From Candolleomyces eurysporus (taxonomy: Eukaryota; Basidiomycota; Agaricomycetes; Agaricales; Psathyrellaceae), in assembly GCA_027579435.1 (NCBI GenBank), contig JANBPK010001218.1:1-64000 (forward strand): a stretch of 64,000 bases of DNA, read 5' to 3'. The notes beneath the pieces were generated by a model, which saw only the letters and a program-made list of their open reading frames with translations, was not told the origin of the DNA and made no database searches. Shown in pieces: positions 25,370 to 35,334 of this stretch (positions within the stretch are counted from its first letter, which is position 1; every line of letters begins with the position of its first letter). Position numbers and translations under genes: made by a program.

Positions 25370-25675
25370 TGAAGATGTAGGTGAGACTGATAATGCTTAA
25401 GTGTGAGGCGTTAAATCACCAAGGCAAAGTGGGTCGCGGGGAAGGAAAGTTTGGGGTCTGGGGCAAACACTGTTCTCCTTTTAAGTGAGAACGAGTGCAT
25501 GCATGAGATTGGCGCTGGTGACCCAACTCAACAGACCGCCATTTAGTATCATTTAAGAAGAAGCATGGTGTGGTCGGAAATATGAGATTGGTTCCAGAAG
25601 GCTGGCTCCCAGGAGACATGAGTTGATCATGTATATTGATTGTCGAGCCTCATTCCAAACCAGCACGTGTGTATT
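25370..25675. other. Upstream flank of copy B, partly shared with copy A
   Basis: No gene. Short strings such as AGAAGCATGGTGTGGTCGGA and GCATGCATGAGATTGGCGCT have counterparts upstream of copy A (about 21.02-21.12 kb), marking the extent of that duplication. Confidence 0.45.
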
Positions 25676-25921
25676 TCCGAGGCACTTTGGCTTGAATAGA
25701 TACAGTACTTCAGGTGCCAAGATCGTTTATACGGTTCCAAGGCATTTCAATTCATTCGTACATACAGCAGTTTAGGTGCCAAGATCGTTTGCGTTGTTTC
25801 AAGGCATTTTGATTTGATTTTGATGCATCTGTACATACATACAGCAGTTCAGGTGCCAAGATCATTTGCGCGGTTCCAGGCATTTTGATTCGTCCGTACA
25901 TACAGCAGTTCAGGTGCCAAG
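25676..25921. repeat. Minisatellite-like tandem repeat, about four units
   Basis: The string AGGTGCCAAG recurs at about 25712, 25775, 25851 and 25912, each preceded by a TACATACAGCAGTT-like segment and a GGCATTTTGATT-like segment. The spacing is 61-77 bp. The first unit begins CCGAGGCACTTTGGCTTG, which resembles the terminal repeat of the MITE-like elements in this window, so the array may have grown from an element end. Confidence 0.7.
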
Positions 25922-26023
25922 TTTGGTGGCGTGGCATTCGCAGGAACAATCGATCTAGCCAGCAGAGTTCCTTGTACCACGCCTGGCGGCACCTTTGGCC
26001 TGGCACTTTGATGGGATCGGAGG

Positions 26024-26067
26024 CCTCAGAGGCCAATTTTCTCGTAACCGAAAATTGGCCTCTGAGG
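26024..26067. repeat. Perfect 18-bp inverted repeat with 8-nt loop
   Basis: CCTCAGAGGCCAATTTTC at 26024-26041 is exactly complementary to 26050-26067, with TCGTAACC between them. A cruciform or RNA hairpin is possible. No gene end lies next to it, and no T-run follows, so it is not a typical terminator. It could be the two ends of a small foldback element. Confidence 0.8.
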
Positions 26068-26089
26068 GTCGTGCACCTGCAAATGTGCA

Positions 26090-26356
26090 ATGCCCAAAAA
26101 TCGTAAACACGTAGCTGCACTTGCGGTTCATACCTGCAAGCGCTCCGGCACAGCCGGCAAGAGCATGGACGACATCCGTCCTGCATTTTCTACATCCACC
26201 GTCTACAGATGGATATCTGCCTCTCTGACGAGCGGGATTGGTGGAGAGGTACCAGGGGGTCCTATAGATGCCTTCTCGAACGACGATCCACCCCGAAAAA
26301 CATTTGAATCAGGTTTATTTGTCGCTCGGCATGCTACGCAAATTCCCGGCCCCTAG
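26090..26356 (+). other. Open frame with a possible helix-turn-helix start, repeat island
   Basis: An 88-codon frame begins MPKNRKHVAALAVHTCKRSG and contains SMDDIRPAFSTSTVYRWISA, a spacing reminiscent of the first helix-turn-helix of Tc1/mariner or Pogo-type transposases. No DDE catalytic region follows. It lies between a perfect hairpin and an inverted-repeat element, so a transposon remnant is plausible. The call rests on a weak pattern only. Confidence 0.25.
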
Positions 26357-26853
26357 GACAGACGTCATAATTCAATAAATAGGGTCATAGAGACGGGGAA
26401 ACGGGTTAAAAGCGATGAGAAAGCGGTGAGAGACCCGGTCTCCCTATTCGTGGGCTCTGAATCGCTGCGTAGCGGCTCCGAAAACTGGCCAGATATGTAA
26501 ATGTGTATATAACAGAAAATCCATCTCAGCAGGTCCTTGGATGCCAGCGTAAATATGGTCTTTTAGAACCTGGTCTTGTGGATTCCATTTCTGCCTTGCG
26601 AATGCCTCGGATTTGTACGAGTGGGCTGAGATCTGTTGGGCGCGGGGCAGTGCACACCACCATCCAATGTTCCGCAGAACAACTGGTGTTCCCGAGCGGG
26701 AAGCCAGGCAAATCAGCTAGGGCATCAGTGGATTGAAAGGTAAAAATAGCACTAAGGAATCTTCAGGTCGCTTTGCATTAAGCAAAGCAACACAGGGCAT
26801 AGTAGATCATAATAACGTAGAGAAAGTGGGCCGACGCTCTGCGCGGCATACCT

Positions 26854-27630
26854 CCGAGGCATTTTGACTTGGTTTACTGGTTTTATTAGAATAACATTTA
26901 CGGAACACAACAAAGGCCATCTACAAGCTGATTTCTACAGTAAAGTAAGGTGGAACAATCAATCTATGTTTCAATGGTGAATAAAATAATGAGGCGCAGC
27001 AATCTAAAGTAAACGACAAGGAGATAGAAATGAGGGATCCGAGACGGGACTATAATGGTCTTTGCGGCCAACCAGACGAGACAAAGTGAGCTACCATGAA
27101 AAGATGGCTGAACAAAGCAGAAGGCTCCAGCCATAGCCACCGAGGAGATGCCGAAGGGAGAGGATCAAAGGCGACGATGCCGTTGAGTCACGGAGAAAAC
27201 GAAAGGACGATGGCAAAAGGCAAGGCAATCGCCGGCGAACTGATGCGGTCAGTATTGGTGATCGGAGAAAGGAGAAAGGCAAAAAAAGCGACAAACTCAG
27301 CAGAAAGCGTAGATGCCAAAATGATGCACACCGGCGTACAAATTCTTGGCAGACAACCGGGGTAAGATGTACCCGAGTCAATCAAAATGCCTCGGAAATA
27401 GACGATGCCGTTGAGTCGCTGAGTGAACAAAAAGACGATGGGAAAAGGCAAGGCAACCTCCGCCGAACAGATGCGGTCAGAAACCGCGAGCGGAGAAAGA
27501 GCGAACAGCAGAGAAGAGAGAAACTCAGCTCAATGGCATCAGAAAGCGCAAAGGCCGAAATGATGCACACCGGCGTCATATTTCTTGGCAGCCAACCGGG
27601 GTATGATGTACCCGAGTCAAAATGCCTCGG
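26854..27630. mobile_element. Non-autonomous element bounded by CCGAGGCATTTTGAC terminal repeats
   Basis: The left end is CCGAGGCATTTTGACTTGG and the right end is the inverse of CCGAGGCATTTTGACTCGGG, giving a 777-bp unit. Its right half consists of two direct tandem units of about 230 bp (from about 27173 and 27402), each ending in an AAAATGCCTCGG terminus. The element therefore has one left end and two right ends. No open frame looks like a transposase. The right terminal 24 bp are identical to the left end of the short element at 6674. No clear target-site duplication is visible. Confidence 0.6.
27173..27630. repeat. Two direct repeats of about 230 bp
   Basis: Both units start GACGATGCCGTTGAGTC and share the blocks GATGCGGTCAG, AAATGATGCACACCGGCGT, TTCTTGGCAG, AACCGGGGTA and the element end GTACCCGAGTC. 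The first unit has an extra AATC before the terminal AAAATGCCTCGG. Identity by eye is roughly 75-80 percent. Confidence 0.7.
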
Positions 27631-27706
27631 AACATGGTACAAATAAATGTCTGATCGATTTAGATTACCCTCCCTCCTGCCTTGCGTCGACGTTCTTTGA
27701 GTTTCC

Positions 27707-28755
27707 ATGATGGCAACCACGGATCGGGCAGAGTCGAACGATGCGGGGAGAGTAGAAGTGGTAAGTGCGAGCATTTTGCCTTAGGAGGCGGAGCCGCTAA
27801 CCAGTTGATGTTCTTGCGATCCATGTACAGGCGTCAGCGTTCAGTACGAAGGATCTCTCCTCCGCCACCAACCCGATCCGTCGACACCTCATCGCTCTGT
27901 TTTGCGCTGCCGTATACGAGGAAGAAAGCACTGAATCCGCTTCAAAGCTCATCGATGAGTGTCTGAAGTTATGTGACAACTCTCAGGCGCTTTTATCAAG
28001 TACCCTCCAAACGGAGTTCATTGACGGCAGTACCCCCCTCCTGTGGGTAATGTGTAACACCAAGGGTCTCAGCCCAGATGCCACCAGCCTTCCCCCGCTT
28101 TTAAAAGAATTGCTCGACCACTGCACGGAGCTATTGCCTTCGGCATTCATCGAGGTCGAGATAGGATGCTGCATTCAGGACAGCAATCTACTCTACGAAC
28201 TTGTAATGCAGCACCCTCTCCTGCGCGTCCCTCGCCCACTTCTTCCCGGAGTCCTTGCAGATCCATCCCTGAATATCACTGGCGATTCGGTTGCCTTTAC
28301 AATCCCCAACTTCCCTGAACGAATGCTGATGTTGGATCAATTTGAGAAGATTGAACTTCCGTTCGTTTTGCACGGTAAGTCACAGCTCTTTTCTTTCGCC
28401 TATCCCATCGGAGTGCGGAAAATAATGTATTCATTTCATCAGAAAATCTTTTTATCCTCCAATTTTCCGTGAAAGATGGAGAGTGGATAATGAACCTGGA
28501 TAGGAAGATGTGCAATGTACGAAAGGGAATCAAAGTCTTATACCCACACCAATATGACCTGAAGATGCTCAAGCTTGGCGTCGTGCAACCCCCCGGGAGT
28601 AAGACTACTGGTGAGTATATTCAAGTTAACATACCTGCCGTGCTTGAACGACATTTTAAACCTCAGACTCCGTCTTGATTGCCTTGCGAAAACCCGTTGC
28701 GAATATCATGACTGTTGTAGGAGGCTTAGACCTCAGCTTTTTGCGCCAGAGGTAA
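27707..28755 (+). CDS. Hypothetical protein, four exons
   Basis: Exons 27707-27760, 27831-28374, 28443-28610 and 28667-28755 join in consistent phases (introns of 70, 68 and 56 nt with GTAAGT or GTGAGT donors) and give 284 residues. The start MMATTDRAESNDAGRVEV was chosen because it is the first ATG pair before a clean donor. Exon 2 is helical and soluble (NPIRRHLIALFCAAVYEEES, LPPLLKELLDHCTELLPSAF). After the second junction the protein reads FVLHGENLFILQFSVKDGEW, followed by MNLDRKMCNVRKGI. No signal peptide or TM segment is visible. I do not recognise the family. Confidence 0.6.
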
Positions 28756-29437
28756 CAATGCTGTCCTTTTACTAGTCGAAACTCCATAACTTACGAGTCA
28801 AAAAGGAACGATTACATTGGCAAAAGCCGCGAGCTCTCGGGCACCCTTTACCTCCACGTATGGGTGAACTAAATAGGCCTTCGAAGGATGCTTGATCAGA
28901 CTTGGCTAGTAGGCAGCGGTACTTGGTCGTTCTAGCTTGGCATTTGCTGGCTTTTCCATCAGAGTCAGAGCACTAGCAGTCCATGGGGCGGTTATCATGC
29001 CGTTCCGGTGTCCTTCTCAACTTCCTTGTCAACTATACCCAGACTGCAACTCAAACGTCCAGCCTTTCATGACTTCGTTCAACGCGTTCAGCTACGAAGT
29101 CCGTCCCAGACGACACATTGAAGCCCACTCAGTCCGCTGCTGGTGGCGCAATGGCGGCACTAGCCGCCGATCCTGAAATTGGTCCGGCTCAGGAAAGCTT
29201 ATCTAGTGTGCCGCCTGCTAGAAACCTGAATGAATCCAACGCAGGTTTTTGGGTTCTAGTCACGTTGAGCGTTGACTTAACGTTCGAAATCGGATGACCG
29301 TAAAGCTAAAGTTCATCAAAAAATTTGTGAAGACTGTTTTCGAACGGCGCTGGCCAGAAACAAAGGGCCTGGGCAGAAAGGCAACAAATTAGGCTGCAAC
29401 TGAGGAATTCCAGCTGTCAGTCAGGACCGCGAGGCCA
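28756..29437. other. Intergenic stretch
   Basis: No gene that I can support. A 79-codon frame at 28937-29176 has no motif. The end of the stretch abuts a duplicated AA9 3' fragment. Confidence 0.4.
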
Positions 29438-30035
29438 ATAAAAACATGAAAGGACGGTGCTTCGAGCAGAGAGAGAAAAATGCGTTCCAGAACAACCCCA
29501 GGACTTCAAGTCCTTGCTTGACTCGTTATGAAAGAAAATGGAAACATATGAAAACCCTTTGGAGTTGTCCTTGTAGGACTGCTGGCAGTCAGGACGATTA
29601 AGGGAGGCATTGGGAGTACCATTCTGCGAGAACAATAGGATTTCAGAACCCATGGGCTATTCATTTAAATATGCGACTTACCGTGGAAGCGCTTGCAAAA
29701 ACCCTGGACGCAAGTGGTGGAACCGCTGTTGTCAATTCGTTAGTTCAAACTTCAAGTCCAATTAGCTACACCGTGTGACTCACGCATAACCGTTCTGCAA
29801 ATTAAAATGAGGTCAGTACGGCTCGCCGATCGTGACAGACAGGAATTTGTTCCTCCACATTGGCCGTAGAGCGGGACTGCACCAGGTGCGGTGGTGGGGT
29901 GCGACAGCTGGAGCGGAGGTGCTTGTGGAACCGCCGTCGTTACCTCCGAGGTTAGAGGCAGGTAGGCACTGAGAGTAGTAGTCTGCACAGTGATGTTAGC
30001 TATCGTGCTTACGGCTCTCCTTAATTACAAGCTTA
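29438..30035 (-). pseudogene. Duplicated 3' fragment of an AA9 gene (terminal CBM1)
   Basis: This 598-bp segment is a direct copy of 31744-32343, the 3' end of the AA9 gene. On the minus strand it keeps the last exon of the first CBM1, the Ser/Thr linker, VPLYGQCGG, the GSTTC..G.CKRFH exon and a terminal SQCLP-stop (stop at 29598-29600). There is no promoter or start. The linker carries an extra C (CGCACCCCACCACC against CGCACCCACCACC), which shifts the frame. The GTAAGT splice donor after GGAGGA in the intact gene is ACAAAT here. It is therefore a non-functional fragment. Confidence 0.85.
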
Positions 30036-30357
30036 AAGGAAGGCCCTCCTCATGCGAGCTATTACTCTCCGGGACCTGTGACCTGGTATGAGGCGAAATT
30101 CAAGGATGGATATATTGGCCAAGTTGGTACACTTCGCAACAAGAGGTTTGTTGTGGCGTCTCCTGCCAACTAGTCCTTTCTGCCGAAACCGTAGCAAGCG
30201 GAGAGGATTGTCTTCTTTTCATCGGTCCAGGTTACAGCCGTTCGTGATGTCTGACGAGCATATATATTCAATAAAGATATTCCCATTTGCACGCTCATCG
30301 ATCAATCCACTTTCCTTGGCTCGAGCCTCCTTATAGAAGATTCTTTTGGACTGAGCA
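30036..30357. other. Short intergenic segment
   Basis: I see nothing coding. It separates the duplicated CBM1 fragment from the minus-strand gene above it. Confidence 0.4.
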
Positions 30358-31553
30358 TCAACGATGAGATTCGACTATTCCATAAACCAGAAGTGAAGGA
30401 AAGAAAACCTGAAAGGATGGTGCCTCCGAAAGAGAAGATATACCAAGAAGAGACACCCCGAGAGTTCTACTTGGCCAGTCGAAGACATCCACCTCGTTCG
30501 TCTGAGAATCAACAATACGGACACTAGCATCATCGTCTTTTGAGCTTGTAACGACGTGGTAGACATGTGTAACGCCTAGAAGCCAAGAAATCAAAATTGA
30601 CATGAATCGGCTCGAGCCCATCACAGCAGAATATACCAGGTGCTTACTGGATTCGGTCATAAGACCACCAGAGATCCATCGTCCATACGAGCCGCCGGGC
30701 GAAAAGCGTGCACTGTGCTCGGAGCCATCCCCGCCGTCGCAAACAACCGCAATTCCCCACTTCTTCGAAGGAATGTAGATATACAGTCGACCGTCCTTTC
30801 CAGTGAACTCCGATGAGAAAATCCCTCCACCTGTATAACGCGAGCACTCCCGATAAAATTCGTCTCCGCATCGTGATATAGACGATCCCCGGATTCCTGC
30901 GGGTCCAATAGGATCGTAGGTAGAGGAGAGATTGGATTGAGACATCCGGCGACAGACAGCAAAGACAAATTCGAAAAGCGAGGGGCCATCTGCGATATTG
31001 GGTGCCTGGTTCAAGCTACAGCTGCAGAGTGGGCTCTCCGCGAGCATTCGATGTAGTGGCGAGGCGAAGAAGTAGATATCTCTGGTGAAAATTCCGGGTC
31101 TTTTGCATTGTGGAACCAGCCCTTCTCGAAGCACATCCGAAGCGCATTTTGTTGTTGAGGACGCTCCACCTCGGATGTTAGCACTAAACGATGATGAGAC
31201 TTGCAGACAGCAAGCAGCGTACCAAAATTTCGAATTGGTCTGAAACATTTGCTTGACCATGCGGAGTGTAGGCAAGCCAATAGCTCAGGGCATTCTTCCA
31301 TAGCTGCAAGACCCTCGAGGGGATATTTGAACCTGGCGTCAATGGTGCCCTTTGAGTTAGCGGCGAGACGGGCTAGCAGCCAGGAGAGAATATATGGATC
31401 TGGGGTGTCAGACGTGATACGAATGTCAGAAAGGTGAGGAAAAAGGGATTGATCCAGTTCGAGGTGTTCCGCAGGATCCAAAATGTCTTCTGCAAAGTCG
31501 GCAGGGTCAGGATTCGGGGCTAGCTCGGGTGCGGCCATGATGGTCAAAGTCAA
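30358..31553 (-). CDS. Hypothetical protein, reading frame not fully resolved
   Basis: Two long minus-strand frames overlap. One (31553 to 31011) begins MTLTIMAAPELAPNPDPADF and runs through YPLEGLAAMEECPELLACLH and RPIRNFGTLLAVCKSHHR. The second (31275 to 30358) continues with SLFEFVFAVCRRMSQSN, GKDGRLYIYIPSKKWGIAVV and DSQTNEVDVFDWPSRTLGV. The composition suggests one protein whose first part lies in the first frame and second part in the second, joined by an intron or a frameshift between about 31.2 and 31.0 kb. I could not find a convincing donor-acceptor pair. A candidate 61-nt intron at 30576-30636 would change frame and was not used. No family recognised. It sits between an AA9 gene and its copied 3' fragment. 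Confidence 0.45.
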
Positions 31554-31743
31554 GCGAGAGCTGAGATCTGAGAGCTGATGCCTGAGAAACGCGCGGACCT
31601 TATTCCACTGACAGTTATGGAGACGATCTGACTATCTAAAGGTTCGTGGCAATCAATAACCAAATTAGTGCGTCGCCGACTAAAGTCATTCAGACTCAGA
31701 GTGTATGTGATTCGACTACCCGACGCTCATAGGCTAAACATGG

Positions 31744-32343
31744 ATAAAAACATGAAAGGACGCTGCTTCGAGCAGAGAAAGTAAGATGCGTTCCAGAACA
31801 ACCGAAGGACTTCAAGTCCTGGCTTGACTGGTTATGAAAGAAAATAGAAACGTATAAAAAGCCCTTGAGTCGTCCTCCTAGGACTGCTGGCAGTCAGGAC
31901 GCTTAAGGGAGGCATTGGGAGTACCATTCTGCGAGAACAGTAAGATTTCAGAACCCGTGGGCTATTCATTTAAATATGCGACTTACCGTGGAAGCGCTTG
32001 CAAGAACCCTGTGCGCAGGTGGTAGAGCCGCTGTTGTCAATTCGTTAGTTCAAACTTCAAGTCCAATTAGCTACGCCGTCTGACTCACGCATAACCGTTC
32101 TGCAAATTAAAATGAGGTCAGTACGGCTCGCCAATCGTGACAGACAGGAAACTTACTCCTCCACATTGGCCGTAGAGTGGGACTGCACTAGGCGCGGTGG
32201 TGGGTGCGACAGCTGGGGCGGAGGTGCTCGTGGTGGAACCGCCGTTGTTACCTCCGAGGTTAGAGGCAGGGAGGCACTGAGAGTAGTAGTCTGCACAGTG
32301 ATGTTAGCTATCGTGCTTACGGCTCTCCTTAATTACAAGCTTA
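31744..32343. repeat. Source segment of the CBM1 duplication
   Basis: Direct-repeat partner of 29438-30035, nearly the same length (600 against 598 bp). Identity is high by eye, with scattered substitutions and small indels. It covers the 3' flank and the last exons of the AA9 gene. The unit boundaries are sharp: both begin at ATAAAAACATGAAAGGACG and both end at TTAATTACAAGCTTA. Confidence 0.85.
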
Positions 32344-33635
32344 CCGTTCGAGTAAACACAGGTCGAGCCAGAAGCGCAAGCCGTGGGACCACTAGAACAA
32401 TATTCAATCAAAAAATCGCCCCAACCTCGAAAAAAGTGGAATGTACTTGTAGTTTACGCCTCCACACTGCGCGAAAAGAGCGGCAGTTCCAGTGGAGGGA
32501 ACAGTGGTAGGCTGGGGAGCAACAGTGGTCGAGGAGGTGCGGACGGTGACAAAGCCAGAAGGAGTGGCGGAGGTGGCCCGAGTGGTGGTGGTGGTGGTCA
32601 CANGGGGCAGGGGTGGCAGTCGTAGCGACGGGACCCTGGCCAGGAATACCGACACGGGCAATATCGCCACCCTGGGCCTCTGACCAGACAGCAGGGCCAG
32701 GCGACTTGTAGCTCGAGTGAGCGGGGCCACCGTAGAGGTTGAAGAGAATTCCGGGAGAAGAATCAGTGTATGCTCCAGGGAAGACGGCACCGCCAGGCAG
32801 AGCCTTATTGCCGTTGGAGGTGACCTTAATTTGGACACAACTGGGGTAGAGCTGAGCACCACGGGCAGGATTTTGGGTAAACAAAGTGTCACCCTCGTGG
32901 AGGGCGATGATCTCCGCTGTAATTCACTGTCAAAGGGGGTTTGATGCGCACTGAAATCACGTCAACTTACTGCGAAGGATATAATCGCCAGCAGGGACAT
33001 CGGGAACGATGACGCTGTGTTGGCCATGGGCTTGCTTGAGGCGATCGACAGCCCAGCTGGCACCATTATGGCCGTCCTCGAAAATCTTGGTCCAGTCGTT
33101 ACCCGATGCCGGAGCCATGTACACAAGGACTATAGAAAAGTCAGCGTTTAGATAGGAATGGTTGCCACAGTCAACATACCAGGTCCTTGGTGGGATCCAT
33201 CGATGATGTCGTCGTCGCGGCTACGAGAACGTGTTGGCGTCTTGTAGGGTTCGGCATTATAGACACTCACTTGTCATGCTGCCACTCGAATGTCAGCTTG
33301 TCACCGGACTTGACGGAGACGCTTTCGGGGACAACTAAAAGAATCAGTGAGACCCGAAAGAACGTCAGGGGCAGAGTTAGTGTCTTACCTCGGTTGTTGG
33401 TATTGCAAATCAAGTCGCGAGAGGTGAGGTCCTTGACAGGACTATTGTTAGGAGGCGAACGAATCTACAACACAATCAGTTCAACGGATATCAGGGATGA
33501 AATGGGTTCACCAACATATCTGTTCTGGCCATTGCCCTGGTCAACACCGTTGACCCAAACGCCAAAGACAGTGGCGTGGGCCATAGCACCAGTAATGGCA
33601 GACGCCAATGCCACGAGAGAGGTCAAACGCATCAT
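31913..33635 (-). CDS. AA9 lytic polysaccharide monooxygenase with two CBM1 modules
   Basis: A secreted copper enzyme that oxidatively cleaves cellulose or related glucans. The signal peptide [19 protein letters not shown] is followed directly by [20 protein letters not shown], placing the N-terminal histidine of the copper brace. Further exons give [50 protein letters not shown] (second copper histidine), [33 protein letters not shown] and [19 protein letters not shown] (axial tyrosine region). A Ser/Thr/Pro-rich linker leads to a first CBM1 ([34 protein letters not shown]), a second linker, and a second CBM1 ([33 protein letters not shown], then TAA at 31913-31915). There are about ten short introns. 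An N at 32603 in the linker shifts the raw frame and is probably an artefact. Boundaries in the first exons are uncertain by a base or two. Confidence 0.9.
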
Positions 33636-34700
33636 CTTCAAGACAATCGAGATTGGAGTGGAGAATAGAATAGATAAAAGAGGGAGTGTGGTCGTTGACG
33701 CTACAACGATAGGAAGGAATCAGAAAGAAAAGAAAGAAACAAGGGGAAATTTGGTGAGGAAGGTGAAACGAGTGAGGCCATCTTATATATCTTCTGGGAC
33801 GTCGTAATCGGCCCTGCGTCAGTTTCCGCCGTCCGCGTTTGTTTATGCCAGATGGCTCAAGGTACAAGGGGCTGTTGCGATGAAGAAGCCTCGCGCATGC
33901 CAAAGCGGGCGACGTTGCGAGGCTCCGTTGATGCATCAGGTACGGATACAAATAATTTAGGAGGCCGAGAGATTTTCGGGCGCCAGGTCTTGGAAACGAA
34001 GGGCAAGACCAGGGGCCAGGCGGCCAGTCCATCAGAGAAAACGTTAACGATCAGGAAAGGCCAGAAAGTCGCCGCTCTCAATAGGCAGTAGGCGGCAGGC
34101 GAATTCGTTTCTTAGCGCAGCAGAGATTCTGTTGACCGAGCACCGGCCAAAAGAAAATGCATCTCCAGGAGAACGATCATCGAGCGCTGATAGACGAGGA
34201 GAGGAGAATCGCGTGTTCGAGATTTTTGTTTGAGAACTCCCACAGGTAATTTAGCATTCCCCATCCATTAGTTTTTCCGAGCTGCGACCGGATATTGTGC
34301 CACAATTGCCTCAGGTCCCGAAATTGCTTGGCGGTCGACGGATGTTGCCACCCAACTCAAGGCCAGTTTAAAGTATGCTAGATTTCGCGACCTTCCACGG
34401 ACATACGGACAGTTGGCCAATTTAGGGGACAGCTATTACCAGGTAAGTCTTGATTTCCGCCGCTGGTTTGTTTGCTGAATGAGGTCGGAGGAGAAAGAGG
34501 AAGGGTGCCGCCATCAGGTTGGAAATCGGACTTGGTGGCGGTGACGATGAAAAGTGGCAAATAAATAAGTGTAGAGAAGGGATTCACCACCAAAGGATGG
34601 TATTCCTTAAGCTAACGAAGAATCGATAGAGTCAGTTGGTTCATAATACAACTTTTGAGATTTCTTATCTGCGGAGCTTGTGCAAGCAAAGCTATACCAA
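33636..34700. other. Upstream region of AA9 and spacer
   Basis: No supported gene. The first 150 bp or so upstream of 33635 are the AA9 promoter/5' UTR (AAGAAAGAAACAAGG, TATATATC near 33785). Frames at 33852-34091 and 34378-34593 have no recognisable motifs. Confidence 0.4.
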
Positions 34701-35008
34701 ATACGACTGATGGTTTACTTCTCCGTTCCTCGCTCTATGTTCTATGTTGATTTCTGTGCTCTCACGCTACTTTCGTTGAACCATAGCGATGTATCTCAGA
34801 TTTATAGCTAACTAAGAAGCGAAGANCCCCCCAAGGACCGCCGGAACACTGTACTGAGCTAGCTGTAATGGGAATGGGCGTCGCAAAGCCATAGACTACA
34901 TTTTGATGTCTGGGTTCTGAACATCATTACCATCTTATGAAGACCTGTGCAGAAATTTTGCCTAATACGCGTTAACATCACTATCTGTCTGCTCATCGTC
35001 TCTAGGTG

Positions 35009-35016
35009 TAAAAATA
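35009..35016 (+). promoter_or_regulatory. TATA-like box, pheromone unit 1
   Basis: TAAAAATACTTGTCAAGCTTT is the counterpart of the TATAAATACTTG box of units 3 and 4, about 120 bp before the start codon. Here the first T-A pair is changed (TAAAAATA), so it may be a weaker promoter. Confidence 0.5.
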
Positions 35017-35128
35017 CTTGTCAAGCTTTGGAGAATCTCCTCAGACTTAGGTTCTACAGCTAGTCGTCCGGCAAGCTTTGCTTTTCTGCCGCCGCTAGTC
35101 CTATCCGTCCATCTCTTTCTTCATTGAA

Positions 35129-35227
35129 ATGGATTGCTTCGCCGTCATCTCCTTCAACCCCGACGTTTCCATTCCCCCTGACGCTGATCGTGACTCGAAC
35201 CCTGGCAGCTACTGTGTCATCGCGTGA
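35129..35227 (+). CDS. CaaX-box mating pheromone precursor 1
   Basis: A 32-residue precursor: it begins MDCFAVISFNPDVSIPPDAD and ends in SNPGSYCVIA followed by TGA. The C-terminal CVIA is a CaaX box (cysteine, two aliphatic residues, alanine), the signal for farnesylation, trimming and carboxymethylation in basidiomycete B-type (P/R) mating pheromones. The short length and acidic leader are as expected for the family. A DR pair (DADRD) lies 11-12 residues before the cysteine and could be the N-terminal processing site. The single-exon frame has no intron in the coding part. Three paralogues follow on the same strand. It differs from the others by a cysteine at position 3, in place of serine. 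Confidence 0.85.
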   Translation: MDCFAVISFNPDVSIPPDADRDSNPGSYCVIA

Positions 35228-35271
35228 GCAATCAGCCCCTTCGACACCGCGAAGCTGCTTTCTAACATACG

Positions 35272-35334
35272 GTAAGTTTCCTTCTTGCCGTGTTCGGGAC
35301 CAAGGTTCCTGATACCCAACGCCTTTACCTTCAG
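35272..35334 (+). other. Intron-like element in the 3' UTR of pheromone gene 1
   Basis: A GTAAGTTTC donor and a TTTACCTTCAG acceptor, 63 nt apart and about 45 nt after the stop codon. The same arrangement is found after all four pheromone genes, so a spliced 3' UTR intron is likely. Confidence 0.6.

Noticed and set aside
25676..25921. Repeat array considered as CRISPR
   Set aside because: Units vary in length and sequence, spacers are not distinct from repeats, there are no cas genes, and the DNA is eukaryotic.
33187..33807. 206-codon plus-strand frame
   Set aside because: Antisense to the 5' exons of the AA9 gene, including the signal peptide and histidine-brace exons.
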